Made by a program: the position numbers and the translations under genes
Notes under the pieces: generated by a model
Told to the model about the DNA's origin: nothing
Database searches by the model: none
Seen by the model: only the letters and a program-made list of their open reading frames with translations
NCBI GenBank assembly: GCA_002319075.1
Contig: NVQB01000001.1
Coordinates: forward strand, 1,364,001 to 1,428,000
DNA length: 64,000 bases
Reading direction: 5' to 3'
Source: Sphingobacteriaceae bacterium
GTDB lineage: Bacteria > Bacteroidota > Bacteroidia > B-17B0 > Aurantibacillaceae
In this document: positions 1 through 8,289 of the stretch, in pieces
How positions within the stretch are numbered: position 1 is the stretch's first letter
Layout of the letters: each line of letters starts with the position of its first letter

Positions 1-1043
1 TAATTCATAAAACTGTTCTCTGCTTTGGCGAGTTGCTCCTGCGCATGTCACCAAGAATAAATGGAGAATGGATTAACGATAATACTATACCCACTTATGT
101 GGGCGGTGCAGAACTAAATGTTGCTACTGCTTTGGCAAAATGGAAAATTCCAAGTAAATATTTCACAGCCCTTCCAGATCACGCCTTAAGTCATGAGCTT
201 ATAAACTACTTAAAGAAAAAAAATATCGATGCCTCTTCTGTAAATTTATCGGGAGAAAGAATTGGTATCTATTTTTTACCGCAAGGGAGTGATCTTAAAA
301 ATTCGGGGGTGATCTATGACAGAGCCCATTCTTCATTTTCGCAATTAAAGCCAGGCATGATTGACTGGAATAAAACACTAAAAGATGTTACCTGGTTTCA
401 TTTCAGCGCAATTAATCCCGCACTTAATTTAAATGTCACCGCACTTTGCCTCGAAGCTTTAGAAGCAGCTTCCAAAAAAAAGATTACCATTTCTATGGAT
501 CTGAATTTTCGCGCCAAGCTTTGGAAGTATGGAAAAAATCCAGTGGATATAATGCCGCAACTAGCATCCTATTGCGATCTGATCATGGGAAATATTTGGG
601 CCGCCGAAAAGTTATTAGGCATTTCTGTAGATCTTAAAATTCTTAGAAAAAACAGTAAAAAGGCTTACCTTGAACATGCTCTGTACACTTCCGAAGAAAT
701 TATTAAGCGTTTTCCAAAAGTAAAAACAGTGGCCAATACTTTTCGCTTCGACAGAAAAGGCAGCGCCATAAATTATTATGCCACTCTTTACACTGAAAAT
801 AAATTGTATGTTGCAGATGAAATAAATGCTACCGAAATAAAAGATAAAATTGGAAGCGGCGATTGCTTTATGTCCGGACTTATTTACGGATTTTATAAAA
901 ACAACACCCCTTCTAAAATTGTAAATTTCTCAGCAGCAGCGGCGGTAGGAAAAATGTACGAAACCAGCGATGCAACCAATCAATCACCGGCCAAAATAAC
1001 CGCGGACGTAAAAAGGAACACGGAATTAAAAGATAAAAAATGA
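1..1043 (+). CDS. kdgK: 2-keto-3-deoxygluconate kinase, PfkB family (5' end outside window)
   Basis: Phosphorylates 2-keto-3-deoxygluconate (KDG) to KDPG, the step before the aldolase encoded next. The C-terminal motif GSGDCFMSG is the PfkB anion-hole/catalytic Asp signature, and the N-terminal GGAELNVATAL matches the substrate-binding turn of KDG kinases. The first ATG-like start in the window is a TTG at 33, but the frame stays open to base 3 and reads HKTVLCFGELLLRMSP, the usual first strand of KDG kinases. The true start is therefore just left of the window, and 33 is not the start. The gene overlaps the aldolase gene by 4 bp. Family assignment is firm; KDG specificity rests on context. 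Confidence 0.9.
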   Translation, partial: IHKTVLCFGELLLRMSPRINGEWINDNTIPTYVGGAELNVATALAKWKIPSKYFTALPDHALSHELINYLKKKNIDASSVNLSGERIGIYFLPQGSDLKNSGVIYDRAHSSFSQLKPGMIDWNKTLKDVTWFHFSAINPALNLNVTALCLEALEAASKKKITISMDLNFRAKLWKYGKNPVDIMPQLASYCDLIMGNIWAAEKLLGISVDLKILRKNSKKAYLEHALYTSEEIIKRFPKVKTVANTFRFDRKGSAINYYATLYTENKLYVADEINATEIKDKIGSGDCFMSGLIYGFYKNNTPSKIVNFSAAAAVGKMYETSDATNQSPAKITADVKRNTELKDKK

Positions 1044-1702
1044 GCAAACAACAAACATCTTTAGACCTGATTTTAAAACAAGCCATGTTGCCACTTTTTT
1101 TTCACCCTGGTGAAGAAGTAAGTATTCATGTTCTGAAAGCGCTTTATAGCGCCGGCATCAGAAGTGTAGAATATACAAATCGTGGACCAGAAGCCTTAGG
1201 GAACTTCAAAAAATTACTGGCCGTAAAAAAATCAGAAATGAAAGATTTGCAATTAGGAATCGGAACGATTAAAAATAAAGAGTCGGCCGCACAGTTTATT
1301 GAAGCTGGAGCAGATTATTTAGTAAGTCCCGGTTACATTGCAGAGGTAGGAGACATTGCAGGAAAAAACAACATTCTCTGGATTCCAGGCTGCATGACTA
1401 GTTCTGAGATTATTGCGGCAGAAAATGCAGGAGTGAAATTCATTAAACTTTTTCCAGGAAACATTCTGGGTCCGGCATTTATGTCTTCTATCAAAGATAT
1501 CTTCCCGGATATTTACTTTATGCCAACCGGCGGAGTTGATTTAACTTCAGAAAGTATTGGCGGCTGGTTTAAATCTGGTGTTAGCGCGGTAGGCATGGGA
1601 AGTAAACTCATTACCAAAGAATTATTGGAACAAAAAAATTATACTAAAATTGAAACACTTACCAAAGAAGCGCTAAGTCTTGTAGCCTCTCTAAAAAAAT
1701 AA
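1040..1702 (+). CDS. eda: KDPG (2-keto-3-deoxy-6-phosphogluconate) aldolase
   Basis: Class I aldolase that splits KDPG into pyruvate and glyceraldehyde 3-phosphate, the last step of the galacturonate/KDG route. At 220 residues it has the normal family length. The Schiff-base lysine lies in GVKFIKLFPG (K136), and the general acid/base Glu is in RSVEYTNRG (E44). The phosphate-binding glycines follow in FMPTGGVD. The ATG overlaps the kinase stop (ATGA), so the two are translationally coupled. It could also act on 4-hydroxy-2-oxoglutarate, as many family members do. Confidence 0.94.
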   Translation: MSKQQTSLDLILKQAMLPLFFHPGEEVSIHVLKALYSAGIRSVEYTNRGPEALGNFKKLLAVKKSEMKDLQLGIGTIKNKESAAQFIEAGADYLVSPGYIAEVGDIAGKNNILWIPGCMTSSEIIAAENAGVKFIKLFPGNILGPAFMSSIKDIFPDIYFMPTGGVDLTSESIGGWFKSGVSAVGMGSKLITKELLEQKNYTKIETLTKEALSLVASLKK

Positions 1703-1704
1703 AA

Positions 1705-3036
1705 ATGAGTACAAGTACACTGAATCAAAAAATGGGCACGTATCGCTGGACAATTTGTTCTCTGCTATTCTTTGCTACCACTATAAATTATCTCGACCGC
1801 GTAGTAATCGCTCTCTTAAAATCAGATCTAACCGTCTATTTTAACTGGAGCGGTATTGAAGCTATTGAGAACTACGCCAATCTTGAAATTGTATTTAAAA
1901 TTTCCTACGCATTTGGAATGGTTATAGCGGGAAGACTTATAGATAAACTCGGAACAAAAATAGGGTATGGACTATTTACATTCTTATGGAGCGTTGCTGC
2001 TGTTTGTCATGCCCTGGCAAAAAGCACCCTGGGCTTTGGCTTCGCGCGCTTTGGCCTTGGAGTGATGGAGTCCGGAAATTTTCCAGCAGCCATAAAAACA
2101 GTAGCAGAATGGTTTCCAAAAAAAGAACGCGCCTTCGCTACTGGCATTTTTAATTCTGGAGCTAACATTGGAGCCATTATAGCACCTCTTTCAGTTCCCG
2201 TAATTGCTGAACGCTGGGGTTGGCAATGGGCATTTATCATAACAGGTTCAATGGGATTTATCTGGCTCATCTTTTGGTTTTTACTCTATGAAATTCCCGC
2301 CAAACAAGCGCGCCTTAAAAAAGAAGAGTTTGATTATATTCACAGCGATGTGGATGAACAAAATGATACCGCTACAAACGAGAGCGCACCACGTATTACC
2401 TGGGCTAAACTATTAACGTTTAAACAGACATGGGCCTTTGTTCTTGGTAAATTTTTAACTGATCCTATTTGGTGGTTCTATTTATTCTGGCTACCCGACT
2501 TTTTACAAAATCAATACGGTTTAAAAGGTACAGAAGTTTCTTTTCCCGTAGCTATGGTATACATCATGTCCAGCTTTGGAAGTATTGGTGGCGGGTGGTT
2601 GCCCATGTTTTTAATTAACAGGGGAGTTCCGGCATTTAAGGCGCGCAAGAGATCTATGCTGGTGTACGCTTTTTTAGTTATACCAATTATTTCTGCACAA
2701 TTATTAGGTTCACTTAACATGTGGCTCGCTGTAATGGTTATCGGTTTAGCAACAGCGGCCCACCAGGCATGGAGCGCAAATATTTTCACTACCGTAAGCG
2801 ACATGTTTCCTAAAAGAGCAACGGCTTCCGTAACCGGCATCGGTGGAATGTTTGGTGCATTGGGCGGAATCGCACTTACTTTATTGGTTCAAAAACGTCT
2901 GTTCGTTTACTTTGAATCTCTTGGTAAAATTGAAGTAGCTTATTATATTATGTTCATCGTATGCGGCCTGGCATATCTTCTCGCATGGCTGATCATGCAT
3001 GTACTTGTTCCTAAAATGAAACCAGTAGAAATTTAA
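1705..3036 (+). CDS. MFS transporter, anion:cation symporter (ExuT-like) family, probable hexuronate carrier
   Basis: Membrane carrier of 443 residues with about 12 hydrophobic segments. The first segment carries TTINYLDRVVIALL, and the C-terminal half carries WSANIFTTVSDMFPKRATASVTG. Both are typical of the anion:cation symporter branch that includes ExuT and GudP. A charged cytoplasmic loop (about residues 195-230) separates the two six-helix halves. Two bases separate it from the aldolase stop, and its stop overlaps the kdgF start. A family carrier inside a KDG/KDPG operon most likely imports galacturonate, glucuronate or an unsaturated uronate; the exact substrate is inferred. Confidence 0.85.
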   Translation: MSTSTLNQKMGTYRWTICSLLFFATTINYLDRVVIALLKSDLTVYFNWSGIEAIENYANLEIVFKISYAFGMVIAGRLIDKLGTKIGYGLFTFLWSVAAVCHALAKSTLGFGFARFGLGVMESGNFPAAIKTVAEWFPKKERAFATGIFNSGANIGAIIAPLSVPVIAERWGWQWAFIITGSMGFIWLIFWFLLYEIPAKQARLKKEEFDYIHSDVDEQNDTATNESAPRITWAKLLTFKQTWAFVLGKFLTDPIWWFYLFWLPDFLQNQYGLKGTEVSFPVAMVYIMSSFGSIGGGWLPMFLINRGVPAFKARKRSMLVYAFLVIPIISAQLLGSLNMWLAVMVIGLATAAHQAWSANIFTTVSDMFPKRATASVTGIGGMFGALGGIALTLLVQKRLFVYFESLGKIEVAYYIMFIVCGLAYLLAWLIMHVLVPKMKPVEI

Positions 3037-3359
3037 TGGAGGCTTTTCATTTAACTAACCAAACCTGGACAGAGCTGGGAAATGGCGTTAAGCGCCAGAT
3101 AGTGAGTTATGATGAAAACGTAATGCTTGTAAAAGTCAAATTTGACTCGGGTGCTATTGGAGTTTTACATCAGCATCCTCATGTTCAGATGAGTTACGTA
3201 GAATCGGGAGTTTTTGAATACACCATCGACGGGGCAAAACAAATTCTTCGCAAGGGTGAAAGTTGTTTTGTTCCCTCCAATAAACTTCACGGTTGCGTTT
3301 GTTTAGAAACTGGAATTCTTCTCGATGTCTTTAGTCCTTGCAGACAAGATTTTTTATGA
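3036..3359 (+). CDS. kdgF: KdgF-like cupin, unsaturated uronate linearisation
   Basis: Single-domain cupin of 107 residues. KdgF proteins convert 4,5-unsaturated monouronates, released from pectin or alginate oligomers by lyases, to 5-keto-4-deoxyuronate. Metal ligands typical of the family are visible: the cluster HQHPHVQ (H45 to Q51) in the first cupin motif and H85 in SNKLHGC. The C-terminal DVFSPCRQDF is the usual KdgF ending. It has no signal peptide, so it acts in the cytoplasm. Its ATG touches the transporter stop and its stop overlaps the next gene, consistent with a single operon. Confidence 0.88.
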   Translation: MEAFHLTNQTWTELGNGVKRQIVSYDENVMLVKVKFDSGAIGVLHQHPHVQMSYVESGVFEYTIDGAKQILRKGESCFVPSNKLHGCVCLETGILLDVFSPCRQDFL

Positions 3360-4003
3360 CGGTAAGAAGTATCATATTCGACTGCGACGGGGTGTTGGTA
3401 GACAGCGAGAAACTTGCGATCAAAGCTTTATTGTTACTCGCAAGACCCTATGGATTCAAGCTAGGCCTTTCTGAAACAATGCGATTATTTCATGGAAAAA
3501 GCTACCAATATTGTTTCGATACCATCAGAGCTGGCTGCAAATATCCTTTACCTGGCGATTACGAAGAACGCTACCGTCGCCTAAGTTTCGACTATTTTAA
3601 ACGGGAACTTAAACCTGTAAAAGGTGTTATTGGTTTTATCAATGCTCTGCGTGTGCCTTTCTGCGTGGCATCCAGTGGACCCCGGGATAAAATATTCTTG
3701 AATCTTCAGCTAGCTGGCCTTGCTGATAAGTTTCACAACGCTATTTTTAGTTGTTATGACATCGGGAAATTTAAACCGGAACCGGATATTTTTCTCCATG
3801 CTGCCAAAGAAATGGATTTCAGTGTGGAAGACTGTATTGTTATTGAGGATAGCCCGACAGGCGTGCAAGCTGCTGTGGCTGGAGGATTTAAAGTATACGG
3901 ACTGGCAACAAAACATACCGAAAAAGAACTCCAAGAAGCCGGAGCCATAACCTTTAGTAATTTTAAAGAACTCACGGCCCTTTTAAACTTTCGGGAGTCA
4001 TGA
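3356..4003 (+). CDS. HAD-superfamily phosphatase, beta-phosphoglucomutase/GPH-like
   Basis: Cytoplasmic HAD hydrolase with a helical cap. Motif I is IIFDCDGVLVDSE (nucleophile D9, acid/base D11), motif II is VASSGPRDK, the motif III lysine is in GKFKPEPDIF, and motif IV is CIVIEDSPTGVQAA. I start it at the ATG at 3356, which overlaps the kdgF stop as ATGA, rather than at the in-frame TTG at 3338. This makes 215 residues, with the nucleophile strand right at the N-terminus as in relatives. Its place in the uronate operon suggests dephosphorylation or repair of a sugar phosphate, but the substrate cannot be read from the sequence. Confidence 0.85.
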   Translation: MTVRSIIFDCDGVLVDSEKLAIKALLLLARPYGFKLGLSETMRLFHGKSYQYCFDTIRAGCKYPLPGDYEERYRRLSFDYFKRELKPVKGVIGFINALRVPFCVASSGPRDKIFLNLQLAGLADKFHNAIFSCYDIGKFKPEPDIFLHAAKEMDFSVEDCIVIEDSPTGVQAAVAGGFKVYGLATKHTEKELQEAGAITFSNFKELTALLNFRES

Positions 4004-4443
4004 CTATTTCTATAAACACTCCTGCTCTGCTCTTTCCAGCTATCAGCTTAATTATGCTGGCTTATACAAATCGTTTTCTTGCTTTGGCTGCCGTTGTGCG
4101 AAATCTTCACGACAGAACCAAGACCGGAGAACCGAATCCTGTTTTACACGCACAAATAAAAAGTCTGCGTTACCGTTTAAAACTAATTAAAGCCATGCAA
4201 TTTATGGGGGTGCTGAGTTTTCTTCTTGCACTAGTGTCAATGTATTTTATAAATGCCAATAACGAAACACCCGCCAATATAACTTTTGCAATTTCAGTAG
4301 TGCTTTTTGCGGGCTCCTTGTTTATTTCTCTGCTTGAGATACAGGTAAGCACAAAGGCGCTGGAGCTGGAACTCAGCGACATGGAAGGTCTCGACGACAA
4401 GGGAATTTTTGGTTACCTGAAAGATTCTTTGAAGAAGAAGTAG
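4000..4443 (+). CDS. DUF2721 family membrane protein
   Basis: Membrane protein of 147 residues. The start NTPALLFPAISLIMLAYTNRFLALAAVVR is characteristic of DUF2721, and two further hydrophobic segments (about 66-85 and 94-113) end in a charged tail. The function of the family is unknown. The ATG overlaps the HAD stop by 4 bp, so it is the last gene of the uronate operon. The next gene is convergent, with only 27 bp between. Its role in uronate use, if any, is not evident; it may simply be carried along. Confidence 0.78.
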   Translation: MTISINTPALLFPAISLIMLAYTNRFLALAAVVRNLHDRTKTGEPNPVLHAQIKSLRYRLKLIKAMQFMGVLSFLLALVSMYFINANNETPANITFAISVVLFAGSLFISLLEIQVSTKALELELSDMEGLDDKGIFGYLKDSLKKK

Positions 4444-4470
4444 TGAAATTTGCATTTTCCTTTTAAACAC

Positions 4471-4671
4471 TTAACGTAAAAGAATTCTTCTGTAAATTTC
4501 TTTGCGATAATCCAACTGTACGATTTTAGCTTCTTTTAAAATTATCTTTTCTTGATCTTCATTTCTAGAAAATTCAACTTTATTTTCATGTAATTGATGA
4601 ACAATTGATTCGATGTTCGATTCAAAGCTAAATTCTAACTGTATTTGAATATCTATTTTTTTTGAACTCAT
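4471..4671 (-). CDS. Small hypothetical protein paired with dCTP deaminase
   Basis: A 66-residue acidic/basic protein with no family I recognise. It begins MSSKKIDIQIQLEFSF, with alternating hydrophobic residues suggesting a beta strand, and the rest reads as helix. Its ATG lies 3 bp after the stop of the dCTP deaminase gene, so it is co-transcribed and probably coupled. The base composition is as AT-rich as the deaminase gene. It may be a regulator, specificity factor or immunity-like partner of the deaminase; that is inference from position only. Confidence 0.6.
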   Translation of the reverse strand: MSSKKIDIQIQLEFSFESNIESIVHQLHENKVEFSRNEDQEKIILKEAKIVQLDYRKEIYRRILLR

Positions 4672-4674
4672 TAA

Positions 4675-6222
4675 CTAAATGATTTTCCTACTAATTAAAT
4701 TCTCAGTAACTTCTTTTTCTAATTTTGGAATTGACTGCAATGATAATGTTTTTTTTGGGAAAATCTTATCCTTGTGAACATCTATTTTTTTACCCTTACT
4801 ATCTTTTCTTTGAGAAGTCATTTTAAAGAAATCCAAATATCTTTTTGGGGAAACGCCCTCAAACATTAATAATCTTAACTTTCCAGTTTCAGTTTCGTTT
4901 TCTGTAATAGAGTCATCATGCAATTTTATTGCCAGACTTTTACGGTAAGGTTCTATGTAATAAACCTCTTTAATACCAGCAGCTACAATATGCCTAGCGC
5001 AGTTGTGACAAGGGTAAGTTGTGCAATATAATTTACCACCGATTATTTTATTACCGCCAGTAATACCTGCATTTATTATTGCAGACATTTCGGCATGTAC
5101 AGCCCTAGAAAACTCAATTAGTTGTTTAATTTTCGAATCCTTAATAACTTTAATTGCCTTAACTTTATTCTCCTCAGTTATTAGGTTTTCTGACATAAGA
5201 GTTTTAACTAATGATATTGTAATTAGATCCTTTTCTTCATCATTGAAACATTTTCCACCTTCTTTATGAATACAACGATGGTCTTTAGAACTCAGATAGT
5301 CATTTACGTCAAAATTATAAACTCCTCCACCAAATTTTGGAACATCGTTCCAACCTAATGACAATATATTCCCTTTTTCGTCCGTAATAGAAGCGCCAAC
5401 TTGGCGAGACAAACAAGCAGAATTACCTGAAGCTGAATTAGCAGCATACATAGCTAGTTCATCACTCGAAGGAGTAACAATATCGGATTGGAAAATTAAA
5501 TTGAAATATCTCTTTAACTTCTCTTCAAGGTTTGCTGTAGAATCTGAATCAAAACGTAAGAAAAAGTCAGATAATACAAAAGTATCATAAACATGCTGAC
5601 CATTTTTAATTTTTTCGCCTATATCTTGATTCATAAGACTTATGACATTTTCTTCTTCAATACCAGAATGTATTAATCTTTTCTTTCTTTCATCGTAAGA
5701 TGAAAAAAGACCAAATGAATAGAACAAATCAGAATAAATTAATTTAAATAATTCTAATTCATCTTTATGTTTTATTGAATTGATTAGAAAACAAACTCTT
5801 TTACTACTAAAGTTAAGATCATCCGCTTTAGATAACTCGCGGTTTACAGAGATTTCATTTATAGCAAGCTCAGCAAGTATACTTTCATTATGGACACTTC
5901 TCAATCTATTTCCCTCGTCAATAAGTTTCCGATATCGATCGTATTTATTATCCAATGCATCTAAATTAGGTTCACCAAATTTTTTAATTAGCTCACTAAG
6001 TTTTATTTCAACAACCTCATAATTGTACTGTTCTCTCAGAACTTTAGAGATTGTTTTAGAAACAATATCAATATTTGTTCCTATAAATCCACATAACCCT
6101 ATTACCAATTCTTCGGTGTGCGTACCACGCAGTTTTTCTAAAAGATTTTTTTCTTTTTCCGAACTTATAGAAAGAGTTATTTCGGAATCTCTAGTTGTAA
6201 GATTTAATGCGGGCTCAGCCAT
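4675..6222 (-). CDS. Anti-phage dCTP deaminase, AvcD/DCD family
   Basis: A 515-residue two-domain protein. Residues about 38-245 form a P-loop NTPase-like domain whose loop reads IGLCGFIGTN (41-50): glycines are kept, but the GK[ST] lysine is absent. Residues about 250-460 form a zinc-dependent deoxycytidylate deaminase fold, with HAE at 376-378 (zinc His, catalytic Glu) and PCHNC at 404-408 (zinc Cys pair). Additional Cys/His residues at 315-325 (HRCIH, GGKC) could hold a second metal. Known relatives deaminate dCTP/dCMP during phage infection and starve replication of deoxycytidine nucleotides. It sits in an AT-rich block between two sugar operons. A housekeeping dCMP deaminase is unlikely because that family is about 150 residues and lacks the N-terminal domain. 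Confidence 0.85.
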   Translation of the reverse strand: MAEPALNLTTRDSEITLSISSEKEKNLLEKLRGTHTEELVIGLCGFIGTNIDIVSKTISKVLREQYNYEVVEIKLSELIKKFGEPNLDALDNKYDRYRKLIDEGNRLRSVHNESILAELAINEISVNRELSKADDLNFSSKRVCFLINSIKHKDELELFKLIYSDLFYSFGLFSSYDERKKRLIHSGIEEENVISLMNQDIGEKIKNGQHVYDTFVLSDFFLRFDSDSTANLEEKLKRYFNLIFQSDIVTPSSDELAMYAANSASGNSACLSRQVGASITDEKGNILSLGWNDVPKFGGGVYNFDVNDYLSSKDHRCIHKEGGKCFNDEEKDLITISLVKTLMSENLITEENKVKAIKVIKDSKIKQLIEFSRAVHAEMSAIINAGITGGNKIIGGKLYCTTYPCHNCARHIVAAGIKEVYYIEPYRKSLAIKLHDDSITENETETGKLRLLMFEGVSPKRYLDFFKMTSQRKDSKGKKIDVHKDKIFPKKTLSLQSIPKLEKEVTENLISRKII

Positions 6223-6825
6223 AATTTTGGGTAAAAAATGAATTTATAAATTAGATTATTGAATTAAGCGATGCCTTAAATTATTAAATATAATAACTAC
6301 AAAATACACGTCTTCACTACTTTATTAACCTATCATTGTTTTTTGTCATAAATAGTTCATTTTCAAGTTATTACATTTTAATTGGAAAATAATTACTATA
6401 CTTTTATACTTTACTCTCGGTTTTTAAATATCAATTGTTTTCAGAAATTGTTTTTGGGTATCTTCAATTAGTATTTCCCTTTTCGAAATCCAAGTAGGCA
6501 CAAACCCCATTGAGTTAAACTTAGCACTCTTCATTTTTTGCATGATTTTAAATTATCCTTTACAAGGCCTCATTAATTCTTAAGCATTAAATATATTTTA
6601 ATAAAATTAGATTTTGAATCAGGTAAAAAAAATTGCTCTTACAAAGAGTATGAGATGTCGAGTTTTACTTCTATCTATTTTTTTAGAAAATACTGACAAT
6701 GTATATGCGGACTATCTCAATTTTTGATATATTTAAACAACCCAGTAATCCCAAATCTTTACAATAAGTATAATGGTTTGTAGCGTTTAGTTTGATTTCA
6801 ATGGTAATAAAATAGATTAAATATA
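6223..6825. other. AT-rich intergenic region between divergent defence genes
   Basis: About 600 bp between the deaminase (transcribed leftward) and the caspase-like gene (rightward), visibly more AT-rich than the flanking operons. The only coding candidate is a 39-codon ORF at 6424-6543. Promoters for both flanking genes must lie here, but I see no exact match to the Bacteroidota TAnnTTTG box. In the described AvcID systems, a small inhibitory RNA is encoded upstream of the deaminase gene; this gap is where such an RNA would be, but I cannot recognise one by eye. Confidence 0.5.
6424..6543 (-). CDS. Possible 39-residue small protein (or gene remnant) upstream of dCTP deaminase
   Basis: The reverse strand reads an ORF starting MQKMKSAKFNSMGFVPTWIS and ending LKTIDI with a TAA stop. 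An AAAGGA stretch lies about a dozen bases before the ATG, and an in-frame stop lies just upstream, so the ORF is closed at both ends. It is on the same strand as the deaminase, about 200 bp upstream. The amino-acid make-up looks protein-like (W, P, charged helix) for such AT-rich DNA. It may be a real small gene, a decayed fragment, or chance. Confidence 0.3.
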   Translation of the reverse strand: MQKMKSAKFNSMGFVPTWISKREILIEDTQKQFLKTIDI

Positions 6826-8211
6826 ATGAACATAGCAATCGTAATAGGTGTAAGTACATATAATCATTCGAGCAACAACCTGCCTGGCTGCAAAAATGAT
6901 GCCGATGCAATTTATCAAATTTTAGAAAAAACTGATAAGTATAGCGATATCTTATACATTAATAAAAATGAACATAGTGCTAAAACTAAAGAACTATTAA
7001 GTAATTTTATTTTAAAGAATAAAGGAACGGTAATTAAAGAATTGTTTTTTTATTATTCGGGTCATGGAGAATTTTCAAATGAGGAATTTTACTACGTGTT
7101 ATCTGATTTTGACCCTAAAAAGAAAAATCAGACCTCTCTTCAAAATAATGAAGTAGATGACCTAATTAGAACTCTGTCACCTGATCTTGTTATTAAATTT
7201 ATAGACGCCTGCCAATCGGGGACGACTTATATCAAAGAAGGAAATATACTAAACAAATACTTTAACGATTCAAAAAAAGGATTTAATAAATGCTATTTCT
7301 TGAATTCGTCTCTCAATAACCAATCCTCTTTTCAAAACGAGCAACTAAGTTTTTTTACGTTTAGCTTTATCAAAGCGCTTAAGGAGCATCAAACAAAGGA
7401 GATACGCTATAAAGACATAATCGATGTGATTTCTGATGAGTTTTCTCAGAATCAGGATCAAACACCATTTTTTGTTATTCAAGCAGATCTAACGGAAAAA
7501 TTTTGTTCATTCTCTAATGACTTAAAAGAATATCTAAATTCCTTTAATCCTGTTCTTTTAACAACTAATGAAACAGAAAGTACTCCGCTTACATTAGCTG
7601 ATCTAGTGATAAACGATGCTAAGCAATACGTTGATAAAGAGGGCGCATTTAAAGCTATTGATTTCGTGCAAAAAGAGTTTGAATCAATAACTATATCTGG
7701 AGAGCTAAGTGGATTGTATAAATTAGAAGTGAGCCTCTTACAAGATTACGATTCTATCCCTAGTATAATTGCCATAGGTAAATGGCTTAAGGATAATAAG
7801 AATGATTATTTTGCAAGATTAGTATATGAAGAGAGAGTTGATTTTGATTCAGGAGAAGAATATACAAGTTTGACTGGGTTTGAGTTAAAGTTTGACACTC
7901 CCTACAAGGCAATTCTAATAGACATAAATAGGCTTTATCCTAATTTGACTTCGTATCAATGTGGTGTTGCATTCCTAATTTCTAAAAAATTAATAACTTT
8001 TTTCTATTTTATCACGAATTATATTGACGAAAGTTGGGATAACAGAAATTTGAATAGATCAGGAATAAAATGGGTCTATACCGAAGCTAAAATTTCAGAT
8101 GAGGAAGCTATTAAATCAAACATAAAAGTAATAAAGGCTAAAATAGAGAAAACCATTATGGACGAACTAAGTGTCAAATTTGAAGCCAAAAAAGACGATC
8201 TGCCATTTTAA
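6826..8211 (+). CDS. Caspase-like protease (peptidase C14/metacaspase family) with uncharacterised C-terminal region
   Basis: A 461-residue cytoplasmic protein. Residues 1-235 are a caspase-fold domain: the N-terminal strand IAIVIGVSTYNH, the LPGCKNDADAI motif, the catalytic His in YYSGHGEF (H80) and the catalytic Cys in FIDACQSG (C129). No signal peptide or membrane segment is seen. Residues about 240-461 match no domain I recognise. In bacteria such proteases act as cell-killing effectors in several defence systems. The DUF2806 gene follows after 78 bp on the same strand. It has no gasdermin-like or STAND neighbour, so the substrate and the sensor are unknown. Confidence 0.82.
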   Translation: MNIAIVIGVSTYNHSSNNLPGCKNDADAIYQILEKTDKYSDILYINKNEHSAKTKELLSNFILKNKGTVIKELFFYYSGHGEFSNEEFYYVLSDFDPKKKNQTSLQNNEVDDLIRTLSPDLVIKFIDACQSGTTYIKEGNILNKYFNDSKKGFNKCYFLNSSLNNQSSFQNEQLSFFTFSFIKALKEHQTKEIRYKDIIDVISDEFSQNQDQTPFFVIQADLTEKFCSFSNDLKEYLNSFNPVLLTTNETESTPLTLADLVINDAKQYVDKEGAFKAIDFVQKEFESITISGELSGLYKLEVSLLQDYDSIPSIIAIGKWLKDNKNDYFARLVYEERVDFDSGEEYTSLTGFELKFDTPYKAILIDINRLYPNLTSYQCGVAFLISKKLITFFYFITNYIDESWDNRNLNRSGIKWVYTEAKISDEEAIKSNIKVIKAKIEKTIMDELSVKFEAKKDDLPF

Positions 8212-8289
8212 AATCTCGGAAGACATAAGTACATTTAGCATGCTGAGGACAGGTAAAGTGTTACTTTGCCTTACGTATGGCTCAATTAT

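Noticed and set aside
3338-3355. TTG start for the HAD phosphatase gene
   Set aside because: The ATG at 3356 overlapping the kdgF stop fits the operon's ATGA pattern and the family N-terminus.
6683-6910. Reverse ORF overlapping the start of the caspase gene
   Set aside because: Overlaps a well-supported start and shows no protein-like pattern.
8266-8289. TTG start for the DUF2806 gene
   Set aside because: The ATG at 8290 is in frame and gives a more usual N-terminus; the longer form adds only an unpatterned leader.
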